From Salisediminibacterium halotolerans (GTDB lineage: Bacteria > Bacillota > Bacilli > Bacillales > Salisediminibacteriaceae): 64,000 nt of DNA. Each line of letters starts with the position of its first letter. The stretch's first letter is position 1. Below are positions 1 through 8,738 of this stretch, one piece after another. Under the pieces are notes generated by a model. It had not been told where the DNA came from and did not search any database. It saw only the letters and a program-made list of their open reading frames with translations. Where the stretch lies: the NCBI RefSeq assembly GCF_003814815.1, contig NZ_RKQQ01000004.1:62001-126000 (forward strand), in the 5' to 3' direction. A program made the position numbers and the translations under genes.

Positions 1-271
1 GGTGGAGCGTGAGCTGACTGCTGTCGTCAGCGTCTTTTTGAAACGCGAGTTCAAACAGTTTCTCATCGAGCTGGCCGGTGAGCACCTTTTTGAAATTCGT
101 CATAAACATCTCTTTTTGCTCATCTTCCAACAGTTCAAACGGCATCGTTTGCTGATGGTAGATTTCATCCGTCTCTTTCATGACGTAAGCATTGGATATA
201 TCCGTGACGGTTAATAAATCGTTATCAAGCTTAAACTGATTGCGCATATGCGCGATATCTTTTTTGTTCAA
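1..271 (-). CDS. DUF4317 family protein (N-terminal part, runs off window)
   Basis: This is the first 90 codons of a gene running leftward out of the window. The reading begins MNKKDIAHMRNQFKL and continues through YHQQTMPFELLEDEQ and NFKKVLTGQLDEKLFEL. This is the usual start of DUF4317 proteins in Firmicutes, whose function is unknown. I chose the TTG at 271 because GGAG lies 8 nt upstream; a GTG three codons earlier is possible. The gene diverges from the CRISPR locus and appears unrelated to it. Confidence 0.75.
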   Translation of the reverse strand, partial: MNKKDIAHMRNQFKLDNDLLTVTDISNAYVMKETDEIYHQQTMPFELLEDEQKEMFMTNFKKVLTGQLDEKLFELAFQKDADDSSQLTLH

Positions 272-376
272 TCCACTCACTCCAACTTTTAAGTAACTTT
301 TTCTGACGTAGTGATTTTAACACACGATAGGCTGCCGGCGAGAAAATATTGATAGTAAATTTTTCTTTAGAAGTGT

Positions 377-405
377 TTGACATATAAATAGTAATATATT
401 ATTAT
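377..405 (+). promoter_or_regulatory. Promoter of tracrRNA
   Basis: A perfect -35 box, TTGACA (377-382), is separated by 17 nt from a -10 box TATTAT (400-405). This predicts a start near 411-413, exactly where similarity to the reverse complement of the CRISPR repeat begins. It is one of the best sigma-A-type promoters in the window. Confidence 0.8.
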
Positions 406-411
406 TTAGGT

Positions 412-536
412 ATCTCATCGCAACCGACGGGTTGTGTATCTACCAAAGACTGCAGGATCTACTAAAACAAGGCCTTAGTGCCGGAATTGATCCTGCGGGA
501 TCAAAAGGGAGTCACTTTTTAGTGACTCCCTTTTTT
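412..536 (+). ncRNA. tracrRNA of the type II-A CRISPR-Cas9 system
   Basis: The RNA pairs with the CRISPR repeat and holds crRNA on Cas9. The anti-repeat at 438-468 matches the reverse complement of the repeat: ATCTACC, a mismatched block, CTGCAGG, a 2-3 nt bulge, then TACTAAAAC. Next come a nexus stem GGC/GCC (471-473 with 480-482), as in the S. aureus tracrRNA, a stem GATCC/GGATC (489-493 with 498-502), and a terminator with a 10-bp stem GGGAGTCACT/AGTGACTCCC (507-530) followed by six T. The first transcribed bases, ATCTCAT (412-418), match the last seven bases of the repeat. They are separated from the main anti-repeat by a 19-nt insert (419-437) that can fold as CAACC/GGTTG. Confidence 0.9.
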
Positions 537-601
537 CATACATATAAAAGGAAAAAATAGTATTATCACTGTGTATAAAAGATTAATTAGGAGGGTTTCG
601 G

Positions 602-3600
602 ATGGCGAATTACACGTTTGGGTTGGATATTGGGATCGGTTCCGTAGGTTTTGGAGTGATTGATGAAGATATGAATATTATCGAATCAGGAGTGAGGTTG
701 TTTCCTGAAGCGGATGTTTCAAACAATGACGGCCGTCGAGCGAAAAGAGGAGCAAGAAGATTGCAGCGCCGGCGAAAACATCGAAAAGAACGCCTAGTGA
801 GGCTTTTGCAGAATTACGGTTTTGATACGGAGCAAGTATCGGAAGAAAACCCTTATGAACTGCGGGCAAAAGGTTTGTATGAACCCTTGAATCAAAATCA
901 ACTGATAGCAGCATTGTACCATTTAATTAAACGCCGCGGCGTACATAATGTTACAGCCGATTTAGACGATGAAAAAGCCGCTGATGATTCGCTGTCGACA
1001 AAAGATCAAATCAAAAACAATGAAAAACAACTGCAAGAAAAATACGTTGCTGAACTTCAGTTAGAACGATTACAAGAAGATGGCGAAGTTCGCGGACACA
1101 AAAACCGGTTTAAAACAGAAGATTATGTAGAGGAAGCAAAAAAACTGTTGGAAACGCAGCAAACAACGCATGGAAAAATTGATGATGCTTTCATAAAACA
1201 ATATATTGAGCTGCTGGAAACCCGCCGTGCTTATTATGAAGGACCTGGATTCGGCAGTCCGTTTGGCTGGGAGCAAGATACGGAGAAATGGTTCCGGCAA
1301 ATGATGGGGAAATGTTCATACTTTCCAGAAGAAACCAGGGCGGTTAAAGAGTCTTATAGTGCGCAGCTCTTCAATGTGTTAAATGATTTAAACAACTTAA
1401 GTATTACGCGTGACGAGAATGACAGGTTAACAGAGGAAGAAAAAGCAGAGCTTTTGGAAAAAGTATTTAAAGCAAAAGGGAATCCTACCTTAAAAAAGAT
1501 TGCAAAAATCGTCAAAGTTAAGGAAGAAGATATCAAGGGATACCGAATTGACAAGAAGGGCAAGCCGGAATTTACGGTGATGAAAATTGCGCAGGAATTA
1601 AACAAGATTGATGCCAATTTGATGCAAGAACCTGCAGAAACGTTAGATCAATTGGCGGAAATCGTCACAGTTTGGCAAGATTTTGACAACAAGCTCGAGA
1701 GAATAAAGACATTGGATTTGAACTATTCGGAACATACATTGGCAAAGCTAGCCGAACTGAATTTTGGCGGAACTCATGCCCTTAGTTTGAAAGCGATTCA
1801 AATGCTGCTGCCTGATCTCTGGGCAACGAATAAAAATCAAATGGAGCTGTTTACTGAGTACGGTTTGAAACCGAAAAAAATTGAACTGAAAGGCAAGAAT
1901 AAAATCCCGCATGATTATATTAACGATTTGATCTTATCTCCGGTAGTTAAACGAGCGTTTGTTCAATCGATCCGGATCGTTAATGCATTGATTGAAAAAC
2001 ACGGTGAACCGAGGGAAATTGTCATTGAGCTTGCGAGAGAGAAAAACAGCAGTGATCGAAAAACATTTTTGAATAAAATGCAAAAACAACACGAGGCGAT
2101 TAACAAACAAGTTCGCGAAAAACTCGATGCGATGGATCTAGTAGAAAGGGGCGGGATGTTTGATAAATTGCGCTTATGGCATTTTCAAGACGGACAGTGT
2201 CTGTATTCGCTTAAGCCAATTGAGCTTGAAGATTTAATCAACAACCCTTCTCGTTATGAAATCGACCACATTATTCCTCGTTCGGTATCTTTTGACGATT
2301 CGCAAGCAAACAAAGTATTAGTGCATACAGAGGAAAACCAGAAAAAAGGGAACTTAACCCCTTATCAGTATTTGAAGTCCGGGAACGGCGAGATTACTTA
2401 CGAAAAATATAAATCGCATGTACTGCAGCTGGCAAAATCATCGGAAAAAATGTCGAAGAAAAAGCGCGAATACCTGCTCGAGGAACGAGATCTAACGAAA
2501 TATGACGTACAAAAAGAATTCATTAACCGTAATTTAGTTGATACGCGTTATGCGACGCGCGAGATTATGACACTCTTGAAAGCTTACTTCAAAGAAAATG
2601 AGAAAGACGTGATTGTAAAACCGATCAACGGTTCATTTACAAACTATTTACGTAAATTGTGGGGCTTAAATAAAGATCGGGATGAAGATTTTAAGCATCA
2701 TGCTCAAGACGCACTCGTTGTTTCGATGGCTGGTTATTTACTTGAACATAAAGATGATTTCAAACAACAAAACTTGATGATTGACGAAGAACGAATTATT
2801 GATAAAGAAACGGGCGAAATTATGAATGAGAAAGATTTCGCTGCATCATTTACAGAACGCATGAATAAAGTGAAAGAAATTAAAGAGTATCCGCATTATA
2901 AATATTCTCACCGTACCGATCAAAAACCGAACAGACAGTTGATGAACGATACGATTTATTCGACGCGTGAGACAGATGAGGGAGAATATATCATAGGTAA
3001 AATGACTGATCTATATGACCCTGATAATGATAAAATCAAAAAGCAGTTTCATAAGTCACCAGAGGCTTTCTTAATGTTTGAGCACGATGAAAAAACCTTT
3101 GAAAAACTGACGACCATCATGAAGCAATACGATGAAGCGAAAAATCCATTAGCTGCTTATTATAAAGAAACTGGGAATATGCTGACGAAATACAGCAAAA
3201 AGGATAACGGACCGCCGGTGAAATCATTGAAATACCGGTCAAAAAAGTTAGGGGAACACAAAGATTTGTCGCATAAGTTTGATGGAAATGACAAACGAGT
3301 CGTTACATTGTCTTTAAAACCTTACCGGATGGATGTTTTTTATGAAGATAACCGGTATAAATTTGTTACAGTTCGGTTTGATGATTTACACGAGTTAAAA
3401 AACAAATATTTTATTCCTGAGAAAATCTATCAAGAAAAAATGGCTGAAAAATCTATAGAGGATTGGGGAAGTTTTCAATTCAGTGTGTTTAAAAATGATA
3501 TTTTGCGATTAAGCGGACAAGTATATAAGTTTATTGGAGTGAATGAAGATAAGCGAAATGTAATTGAGTGCGATCTTATCAATCAGAAGTCTGATAAAAG

Positions 3601-3715
3601 GTTAAGAATGACGGTTAAAAAAGAAATTGCCGATTTTCGAAAATTTAATACTAACGTGCTAGGTGATCATTATGTATCAAACAATGAAAAACTCAAGTTA
3701 GAAATCCAAAAATAG
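602..3715 (+). CDS. cas9: Cas9 RNA-guided endonuclease, small SaCas9-like type II-A
   Basis: Cas9 uses crRNA and tracrRNA to cut invading DNA. The protein has 1037 aa, close to S. aureus Cas9 (1053). Visible parts are RuvC-I (LDIGIGSVGFGVID, D9), an arginine-rich bridge helix (about 45-70), RuvC-II (EIVIELARE, E476), the HNH domain (DHIIPRS, D555/H556, with N579 in EENQKKGN) and RuvC-III (HHAQDA, H700/D703). These sit one residue before the known SaCas9 catalytic positions, so both nuclease sites look intact. The C-terminal wedge and PAM-interacting region starts near LSLKPYRMDVF. AGGAGG precedes the ATG by about 7 nt. cas1 follows within 20 bp, so cas9-cas1-cas2-csn2 is probably one operon. 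Confidence 0.97.
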   Translation: MANYTFGLDIGIGSVGFGVIDEDMNIIESGVRLFPEADVSNNDGRRAKRGARRLQRRRKHRKERLVRLLQNYGFDTEQVSEENPYELRAKGLYEPLNQNQLIAALYHLIKRRGVHNVTADLDDEKAADDSLSTKDQIKNNEKQLQEKYVAELQLERLQEDGEVRGHKNRFKTEDYVEEAKKLLETQQTTHGKIDDAFIKQYIELLETRRAYYEGPGFGSPFGWEQDTEKWFRQMMGKCSYFPEETRAVKESYSAQLFNVLNDLNNLSITRDENDRLTEEEKAELLEKVFKAKGNPTLKKIAKIVKVKEEDIKGYRIDKKGKPEFTVMKIAQELNKIDANLMQEPAETLDQLAEIVTVWQDFDNKLERIKTLDLNYSEHTLAKLAELNFGGTHALSLKAIQMLLPDLWATNKNQMELFTEYGLKPKKIELKGKNKIPHDYINDLILSPVVKRAFVQSIRIVNALIEKHGEPREIVIELAREKNSSDRKTFLNKMQKQHEAINKQVREKLDAMDLVERGGMFDKLRLWHFQDGQCLYSLKPIELEDLINNPSRYEIDHIIPRSVSFDDSQANKVLVHTEENQKKGNLTPYQYLKSGNGEITYEKYKSHVLQLAKSSEKMSKKKREYLLEERDLTKYDVQKEFINRNLVDTRYATREIMTLLKAYFKENEKDVIVKPINGSFTNYLRKLWGLNKDRDEDFKHHAQDALVVSMAGYLLEHKDDFKQQNLMIDEERIIDKETGEIMNEKDFAASFTERMNKVKEIKEYPHYKYSHRTDQKPNRQLMNDTIYSTRETDEGEYIIGKMTDLYDPDNDKIKKQFHKSPEAFLMFEHDEKTFEKLTTIMKQYDEAKNPLAAYYKETGNMLTKYSKKDNGPPVKSLKYRSKKLGEHKDLSHKFDGNDKRVVTLSLKPYRMDVFYEDNRYKFVTVRFDDLHELKNKYFIPEKIYQEKMAEKSIEDWGSFQFSVFKNDILRLSGQVYKFIGVNEDKRNVIECDLINQKSDKRLRMTVKKEIADFRKFNTNVLGDHYVSNNEKLKLEIQK

Positions 3716-3734
3716 TTTGGAGAGGAGGGAGTCA

Positions 3735-4643
3735 ATGTCTTGGAGGGTAGTTCATATCACGAATGTTGAGCAGATGTCCCTTCATTTAGACAGTTTGAAG
3801 ATTAAGCGCGGTGATGAAGAACTGAAAATTCCATTGGCTGATATTTTTTCCGTGATTATTGAAGATTTAACTTGTAAGTTGACGAGTCGTTTGATGGTTG
3901 AATTGTCGAAAAACAATATTCTTGTATTAATTTGCGGCCAACAGCATTTGCCGGAATCACAAATCCTGCCGATATCCGGGCATTTCGGCCAGCATAAACG
4001 AATGATTCAACAGTTAAACTGGAATGAAGACCAACAGGCGGAGTTATGGGGAAAAATTATTGGTCAGAAAATTTATAACCAAGCGAGAGTGATGGAACGT
4101 AACCAGATTGAACAGCAACGTGTGAATCGGATGTATAATTTAATCTCTGAAATACAGCCTTGGGATCAAGAGAATTGTGAAGCGCAGGCCGCGAGATTGT
4201 ATTTCAACTCATTTTGGGAAGGTGAGTTCAGCCGTAATGACCCTGATAAAATCGAGAATGCGGCTTTGAATTACGGCTATGCGATTTTTCATGCAGCCTT
4301 AGGTCGAACGATTACGGCAAAGGGCTTGTTACCGGGGTTGGGGATCTTTCATAAAGGGGAACGAAACCCGTTCAACCTTGCGTCAGATTTAATTGAGCCA
4401 TTGCGGCCGATTGTTGATGCTTTTGTTCTTGATAACCCGCCAGAAGATTATTTAACTAAAGAGTACCGATTGCAATTAATTAATTTGCTACACGCGAGAG
4501 TTATGATCGACGGAAAGCTGCAAACCGTCATTCGAACGATTGATATTTATCTGGGCTCAATCATCGAATATTTCGATACAGGCGGAAAACTGGAAAAATT
4601 GAAAATACCGAACACCCATAAGATGAAACTGTATGAGTTATAG
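3735..4643 (+). CDS. cas1: Cas1 CRISPR integrase, type II
   Basis: Cas1 with Cas2 integrates new spacers at the leader end of the array. At 302 aa it has the type II length. The expected metal ligands are visible: E149 in CEAQAARLYF, H206 in GIFHKGERNPF and E221 in SDLIEPLRP. The frame is open from a TTG at 3717, but the ATG at 3735 is preceded by AGGAGGG at a good distance and gives the normal N-terminus MSWRVVHITN. Its last 11 bases overlap cas2, which implies translational coupling. Confidence 0.95.
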   Translation: MSWRVVHITNVEQMSLHLDSLKIKRGDEELKIPLADIFSVIIEDLTCKLTSRLMVELSKNNILVLICGQQHLPESQILPISGHFGQHKRMIQQLNWNEDQQAELWGKIIGQKIYNQARVMERNQIEQQRVNRMYNLISEIQPWDQENCEAQAARLYFNSFWEGEFSRNDPDKIENAALNYGYAIFHAALGRTITAKGLLPGLGIFHKGERNPFNLASDLIEPLRPIVDAFVLDNPPEDYLTKEYRLQLINLLHARVMIDGKLQTVIRTIDIYLGSIIEYFDTGGKLEKLKIPNTHKMKLYEL

Positions 4644-4956
4644 ATTTATGCGTGTATTTATTATGTTTGATCTGCCTGTAGAAACGAAAGCCCAGATTAG
4701 AACGTACACGAAATTCCGCAAACAATTGATACAAGACGGCTTTTTAATGATGCAGTATTCGATCTATATCAAATCATGCATCAATAAAGATGCCGCGAAT
4801 CAAACCGTCGCAAAAGTCAAAACGTATTTACCGAAGGACGGTCACATTCGCGCGATGATTATTACGGAGAAACAGTTTGAAAAAATGATGATTCTTGTTG
4901 GTGAGGAAGATAAAAATATCGAGCTTCTTGGAGATAATCGCACGATTGAGTTTTGA
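4633..4956 (+). CDS. cas2: Cas2 CRISPR adaptation protein
   Basis: Small 107-aa ferredoxin-fold partner of Cas1 in spacer acquisition. The N-terminus MSYRFMRVFIMFDLPV carries the conserved first-strand aspartate (D13). Length and sequence fit type II Cas2. The start overlaps the end of cas1 by 11 nt. The stop codon merges into the AAAGGAG ribosome site of the following csn2 frame. Confidence 0.95.
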   Translation: MSYRFMRVFIMFDLPVETKAQIRTYTKFRKQLIQDGFLMMQYSIYIKSCINKDAANQTVAKVKTYLPKDGHIRAMIITEKQFEKMMILVGEEDKNIELLGDNRTIEF

Positions 4957-4971
4957 AAGGAGTTGACTTTT

Positions 4972-5976
4972 ATGCCTTGAAAGATTCGTTATGCCGAGCA
5001 AGAATTAGATATCAATATCTCCTCGTACACGTGTATATTGGATAACTATACGTTCAATGAAAGAGGCATGCTCGATTTGTTGACGGAATACTTTCAGCCT
5101 CGGAGCAAAGTGAAAGAAGAGATGCGTGTCTCAGATTTAACATCTGACCAGGATTTGACCCATCATCAACATCAAATATTTAAAATGAGCAATATGGAGT
5201 TGCTGGAAGAAACGCAGCTTGGTGCAAAAACGTTGCTGAAAACGAGACTGAAAGAAGATTTATTGAATGAATTAGAGTTTGAAGGGTACGTCCAAACAGT
5301 TAACAGCTTGTTAGAAGATTTGGTCGAATTAACGTCTTCTGATTTGCCCTTATATGTCAAGAAATTAGATGCGGAAGCGATCATTAAACTTCTGGGTGTC
5401 GATTTTGGCCTTGCTGAAGATGAATATGATTACGGTTTTTTGTTCAACCGTTTAACAGTCATTCTTCCTGTTATTGAAAGAACAATTTTAACAAACGCGA
5501 AAACATCACCAATCTTTGTTTATTATTACCCCGAGCATTTATTGAGTCCCAGGCAGCAAGTAATGTTCAAAGAGTATTTACTGCAAGTTTCTGAAAAAAT
5601 GAACGTTCTTGTTTTGTCTAAATCGCGATATTTTCTATCCGATGAATTGATGGGAAACAATGTGATTGCGAACGGAAAACAAATTATAACCGAAGATTTT
5701 CTCGAAGAGCTGGAATGGCGTGCTCCTGTTAACTATTCGATCGATCAGCTAAAGCAATCATGTACCGATTTACTAAAATCCTATGCGATGAATTTTGAAA
5801 CGTTTCCGGTTATATCTAACTGTAAGTTAGCTGATATTCATGTCTTTGCAGAAGCGGATCTTTATGTAATTATTGAGTTAATGGAAGAATTTAATTTTGA
5901 ATATGCTCTGGAAATCAATTATCAAAAGCTCTCGCGGCCGGTTTCCAAGTATGTTCAACAATTTGAAAGGAGGTGA
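4972..5976 (+). pseudogene. csn2: Long-form csn2 (adaptation), reading frame stopped at codon 3
   Basis: Csn2 is the fourth type II-A gene, a ring-shaped DNA-end-binding protein needed for spacer uptake. A ribosome site AAAGGAG (4956-4962) is followed 9 nt later by ATG CCT TGA, so translation stops at once. The same frame then continues KIRYAEQELDINISSYTCIL, which reads like a genuine Csn2 N-terminus, and stays open to 5976, about 330 aa in total. This fits the long Csn2 type of S. thermophilus. The only usual in-frame start after the TGA is TTG at 5038, which lacks a good ribosome site and would remove the first beta-strands. The rest of the frame is undamaged, so the stop is recent, suppressed by re-initiation, or a sequencing error. 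Family call is confident; expression state is not. Confidence 0.7.
5897..5925 (+). promoter_or_regulatory. Possible pre-crRNA promoter inside csn2
   Basis: TTGAAT (5897-5902), a 17-nt spacer and TATCAA (5920-5925) lie within the 3' end of csn2. A start near 5932 would give about 64 nt of leader before the first repeat. Only 19 bp are non-coding between csn2 and the array, so any leader promoter must sit in the coding sequence. The boxes are imperfect, 4 of 6 each. Confidence 0.35.
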
Positions 5977-5995
5977 TGAAAAATTTTCACGGCAG

Positions 5996-7679
5996 GTTTT
6001 AGTACCCTGCAGTTTTAGGTAGATATGAGATTTTATGTTGGATGAGGATATGTTTCAGGACGTTTTAGTACCCTGCAGTTTTAGGTAGATATGAGATTCA
6101 CAGGCGCTAGACGGATGCACAACGGTGGTTTTAGTACCCTGCAGTTTTAGGTAGATATGAGATACATTGTCACCGTAAGCTTTCTCCACTTCTGTTTTAG
6201 TACCCTGCAGTTTTAGGTAGATATGAGATTTCCGGGTGGAGATAATATTACTCTAAGCAGTTTTAGTACCCTGCAGTTTTAGGTAGATATGAGATTCTGC
6301 ACTTTCGTAAGTTTTTAATCATGATGTTTTAGTACCCTGCAGTTTTAGGTAGATATGAGATACCGGAACGTGAAACAGGTGATTGCGAAAGGTTTTAGTA
6401 CCCTGCAGTTTTAGGTAGATATGAGATCATCATCGAAGGCTTCTTGAAACTCCTGTAGTTTTAGTACCCTGCAGTTTTAGGTAGATATGAGATGTATTCC
6501 GATTCCTTTTCCTGTTGCGACCCGTTTTAGTACCCTGCAGTTTTAGGTAGATATGAGATCATTTTCCAGCGCCTCCAATAACAACGCCGGTTTTAGTACC
6601 CTGCAGTTTTAGGTAGATATGAGATCCGAACTTGAGTGTATTTAATGATCTGGAGTTTTAGTACCCTGCAGTTTTAGGTAGATATGAGATAACGTGAAAC
6701 AGGTCATCGCGAAAGAGGGTGTTTTAGTACCCTGCAGTTTTAGGTAGATATGAGATACCAGTCTAACTGGAATTTAGTGCTCGAAAGTTTTAGTACCCTG
6801 CAGTTTTAGGTAGATATGAGATACAAATACATGTTCTTCCTTTTCCTTCTTTGTTTTAGTACCCTGCAGTTTTAGGTAGATATGAGATATATATCGAACT
6901 TAGAGATGAATTTGTCCAGTTTTAGTACCCTGCAGTTTTAGGTAGATATGAGATAAAGTTTGTGCGCTTGAATACGCGGCTCAAGTTTTAGTACCCTGCA
7001 GTTTTAGGTAGATATGAGATTCGCAATCTCACCGGCCCGTAACGAAAGCGTTTTAGTACCCTGCAGTTTTAGGTAGATATGAGATAAAATAAACTCGAGA
7101 TTCGTATAATAAGTAGTTTTAGTACCCTGCAGTTTTAGGTAGATATGAGATATTTAAACGCTGATTATACGTTTGAAATTGGTTTTAGTACCCTGCAGTT
7201 TTAGGTAGATATGAGATGAGTGTTCGTGCAAAAGGAACGACACACGGGTTTTAGTACCCTGCAGTTTTAGGTAGATATGAGATTCTCTTGCCGCCTCTAC
7301 TAATTCCCCTTTAGTTTTAGTACCCTGCAGTTTTAGGTAGATATGAGATGAAAAACTTGCGGGGTTGCAACGGAAATCAGTTTTAGTACCCTGCAGTTTT
7401 AGGTAGATATGAGATACGTAAAACTAATGCCTCGCAAACTAAACGGTTTTAGTACCCTGCAGTTTTAGGTAGATATGAGATCACCTGCCTTTTTTGTACG
7501 CTTCGAACGCAGTTTTAGTACCCTGCAGTTTTAGGTAGATATGAGATTCGTGTTAAAAGTCTTTGAGTTGATGGATGGTTTTAGTACCCTGCAGTTTTAG
7601 GTAGATATGAGATCTCAGATGCATAATGGCATCTTTAGAGACGGTTTTAGTACCCTGCAGTATTAGGTAGATATCAGAT
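5996..7679 (+). CRISPR. Type II-A CRISPR array, 26 repeats and 25 spacers
   Basis: The 36-bp repeat starts GTTTTAGTACCCTGCAG and ends GGTAGATATGAGAT. Repeats begin at 5996, 6062, 6128, 6194, 6260, 6326, 6392, 6458, 6524, 6590, 6655, 6721, 6787, 6853, 6919, 6985, 7050, 7116, 7182, 7248, 7314, 7380, 7446, 7512, 7578 and 7644. Spacers are 30 bp except two of 29 bp. The last repeat has two changes (T to A at repeat position 19, G to C at 32), marking the old, leader-distal end, so new spacers enter on the csn2 side. The repeat resembles that of S. aureus type II-A and pairs with the tracrRNA at 412-468. Spacers 6 (6362-6391) and 11 (6691-6720) share a 25-nt target with two differences. Confidence 0.98.
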
Positions 7680-7718
7680 TTAAGTGTTGAAATTTAAAAA
7701 AGACGTACATTCAGTTTT

Positions 7719-7758
7719 AAGACGATGACCTTCTAATACAACGGTCATCGTCTTTTCT
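7719..7758 (+). terminator. Intrinsic terminator after the CRISPR array
   Basis: AAGACGATGACC (7719-7730) pairs perfectly with GGTCATCGTCTT (7743-7754), followed by a short T-rich stretch. It probably ends the pre-crRNA. Confidence 0.75.
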
Positions 7759-7832
7759 CTATCTGCTTCTCTGAAAAAACACTTGGTCATCGATATTCCG
7801 AGTGCGTTTTCACAATCTTTTTTTCCAAAAAA

Positions 7833-7841
7833 TGATATGAT
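7833..7841 (+). promoter_or_regulatory. Extended -10 promoter for the esterase/ABC operon
   Basis: TGA-TATGAT forms an extended -10 element. No strong -35 box is seen at the right distance. It lies 34 nt before the ATG at 7875. Confidence 0.5.
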
Positions 7842-7874
7842 TTTTACATGAAGTTTTAAATTGGGGTGAGTGTG

Positions 7875-8738
7875 ATGAAGCGTATTTGGGTGAATGGGTT
7901 GCTCGCTGTGTCGGTCGCGGGGTTGGTTATGTTCGCCGGCAGTTTCGTATATGCATTGGCGGACGAGGCGTTAGCGGGCAACAATCCGTCTGCTGAGGAG
8001 CGTGTCGGAGGTGCGTTGCCGGAGCGGCAGTTTGCGATGCAGCCAATGGCGATTGGCGATAATGACGGCGATGCTAATGCTGAGACAGCAGAGGACGGAA
8101 CGGTGCAGCTTCTCGGCCTCGGCGATTCGCTGACGAGCGGTATGGGCTCTTCAGACGGCGAGGGTTATCTTCGTTATGTCGAGGAATCTTTTTTTGAGAG
8201 CAATGACTTGGAATTGACGGTGACGAATGCAGCCGTTGACGGTCACCGCACGGAAGATGTTTTACGGGATATCGAACAAGCGGATTTAAACGGGCAAGTG
8301 CGTGCTGCGGATGTGATCGTAATGACGATCGGCGGCAATGATTTGTTTCAAGGCGGACAAAGTTTACTTAATGATGATCCTGAGTTGAATGAAGATGCGC
8401 TCGACGATTTTTTAGTGAATCTTGACGATCTTTATGACGAATTAATCGAGCTAAATCCCGAGGCGCGCGTCTATCACATCGGGATTTACAATCCGTTTCG
8501 GGAATTCGGTTTGTCTGCAGCCGATGACCAATTTGTCCGCGAATGGAATTATGCGACGCTTGAGAGCGCCGCGGAGTATGATCAAGTCACGTATGTTCCG
8601 GTGGAAGACATGTTCGAAGAAGACGTCGGAGCTTACTTATCAGGAGATTTCTTCCACTTAAACGATGACGGCTATCAGCGCGTCGCGGACCGGTTAATGA
8701 CTACTTTGCGCTGGCCGGAAGAGGAGGAAACGTCATGA
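7875..8738 (+). CDS. Secreted or membrane-anchored SGNH/GDSL esterase
   Basis: A 287-aa protein of the SGNH hydrolase family, which hydrolyses ester bonds in lipids or other acyl compounds. The N-terminus MKRIWVNGLLAVSVAGLVMF is a signal peptide or anchor, so the enzyme probably acts outside the membrane. Family blocks are GLGDSLTSGMG (nucleophile Ser), TIGGNDLF (block III) and DFFHLNDDGY (Asp-x-x-His). The region between anchor and domain is acidic and low in complexity. GGGGTGAG precedes the ATG; GTG codons at 7866 and 7872 are alternatives. The stop overlaps the next ATG, so it is coupled to the ABC exporter genes. The closest idea is B. subtilis YpmR; the substrate is unknown. Confidence 0.8.
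   Translation: MKRIWVNGLLAVSVAGLVMFAGSFVYALADEALAGNNPSAEERVGGALPERQFAMQPMAIGDNDGDANAETAEDGTVQLLGLGDSLTSGMGSSDGEGYLRYVEESFFESNDLELTVTNAAVDGHRTEDVLRDIEQADLNGQVRAADVIVMTIGGNDLFQGGQSLLNDDPELNEDALDDFLVNLDDLYDELIELNPEARVYHIGIYNPFREFGLSAADDQFVREWNYATLESAAEYDQVTYVPVEDMFEEDVGAYLSGDFFHLNDDGYQRVADRLMTTLRWPEEEETS

Noticed and set aside
412-601. Long tracrRNA acting as a natural single guide that represses the cas promoter
   Set aside because: The predicted start lies at the anti-repeat, leaving no guide-length 5' segment, and I found no match to the cas9 promoter region.
5996-7679. Promoter inside every CRISPR repeat, as in some type II-C arrays
   Set aside because: The repeat end GATATGAGAT lacks a convincing extended -10 box, and the locus has csn2 and type II-A order.
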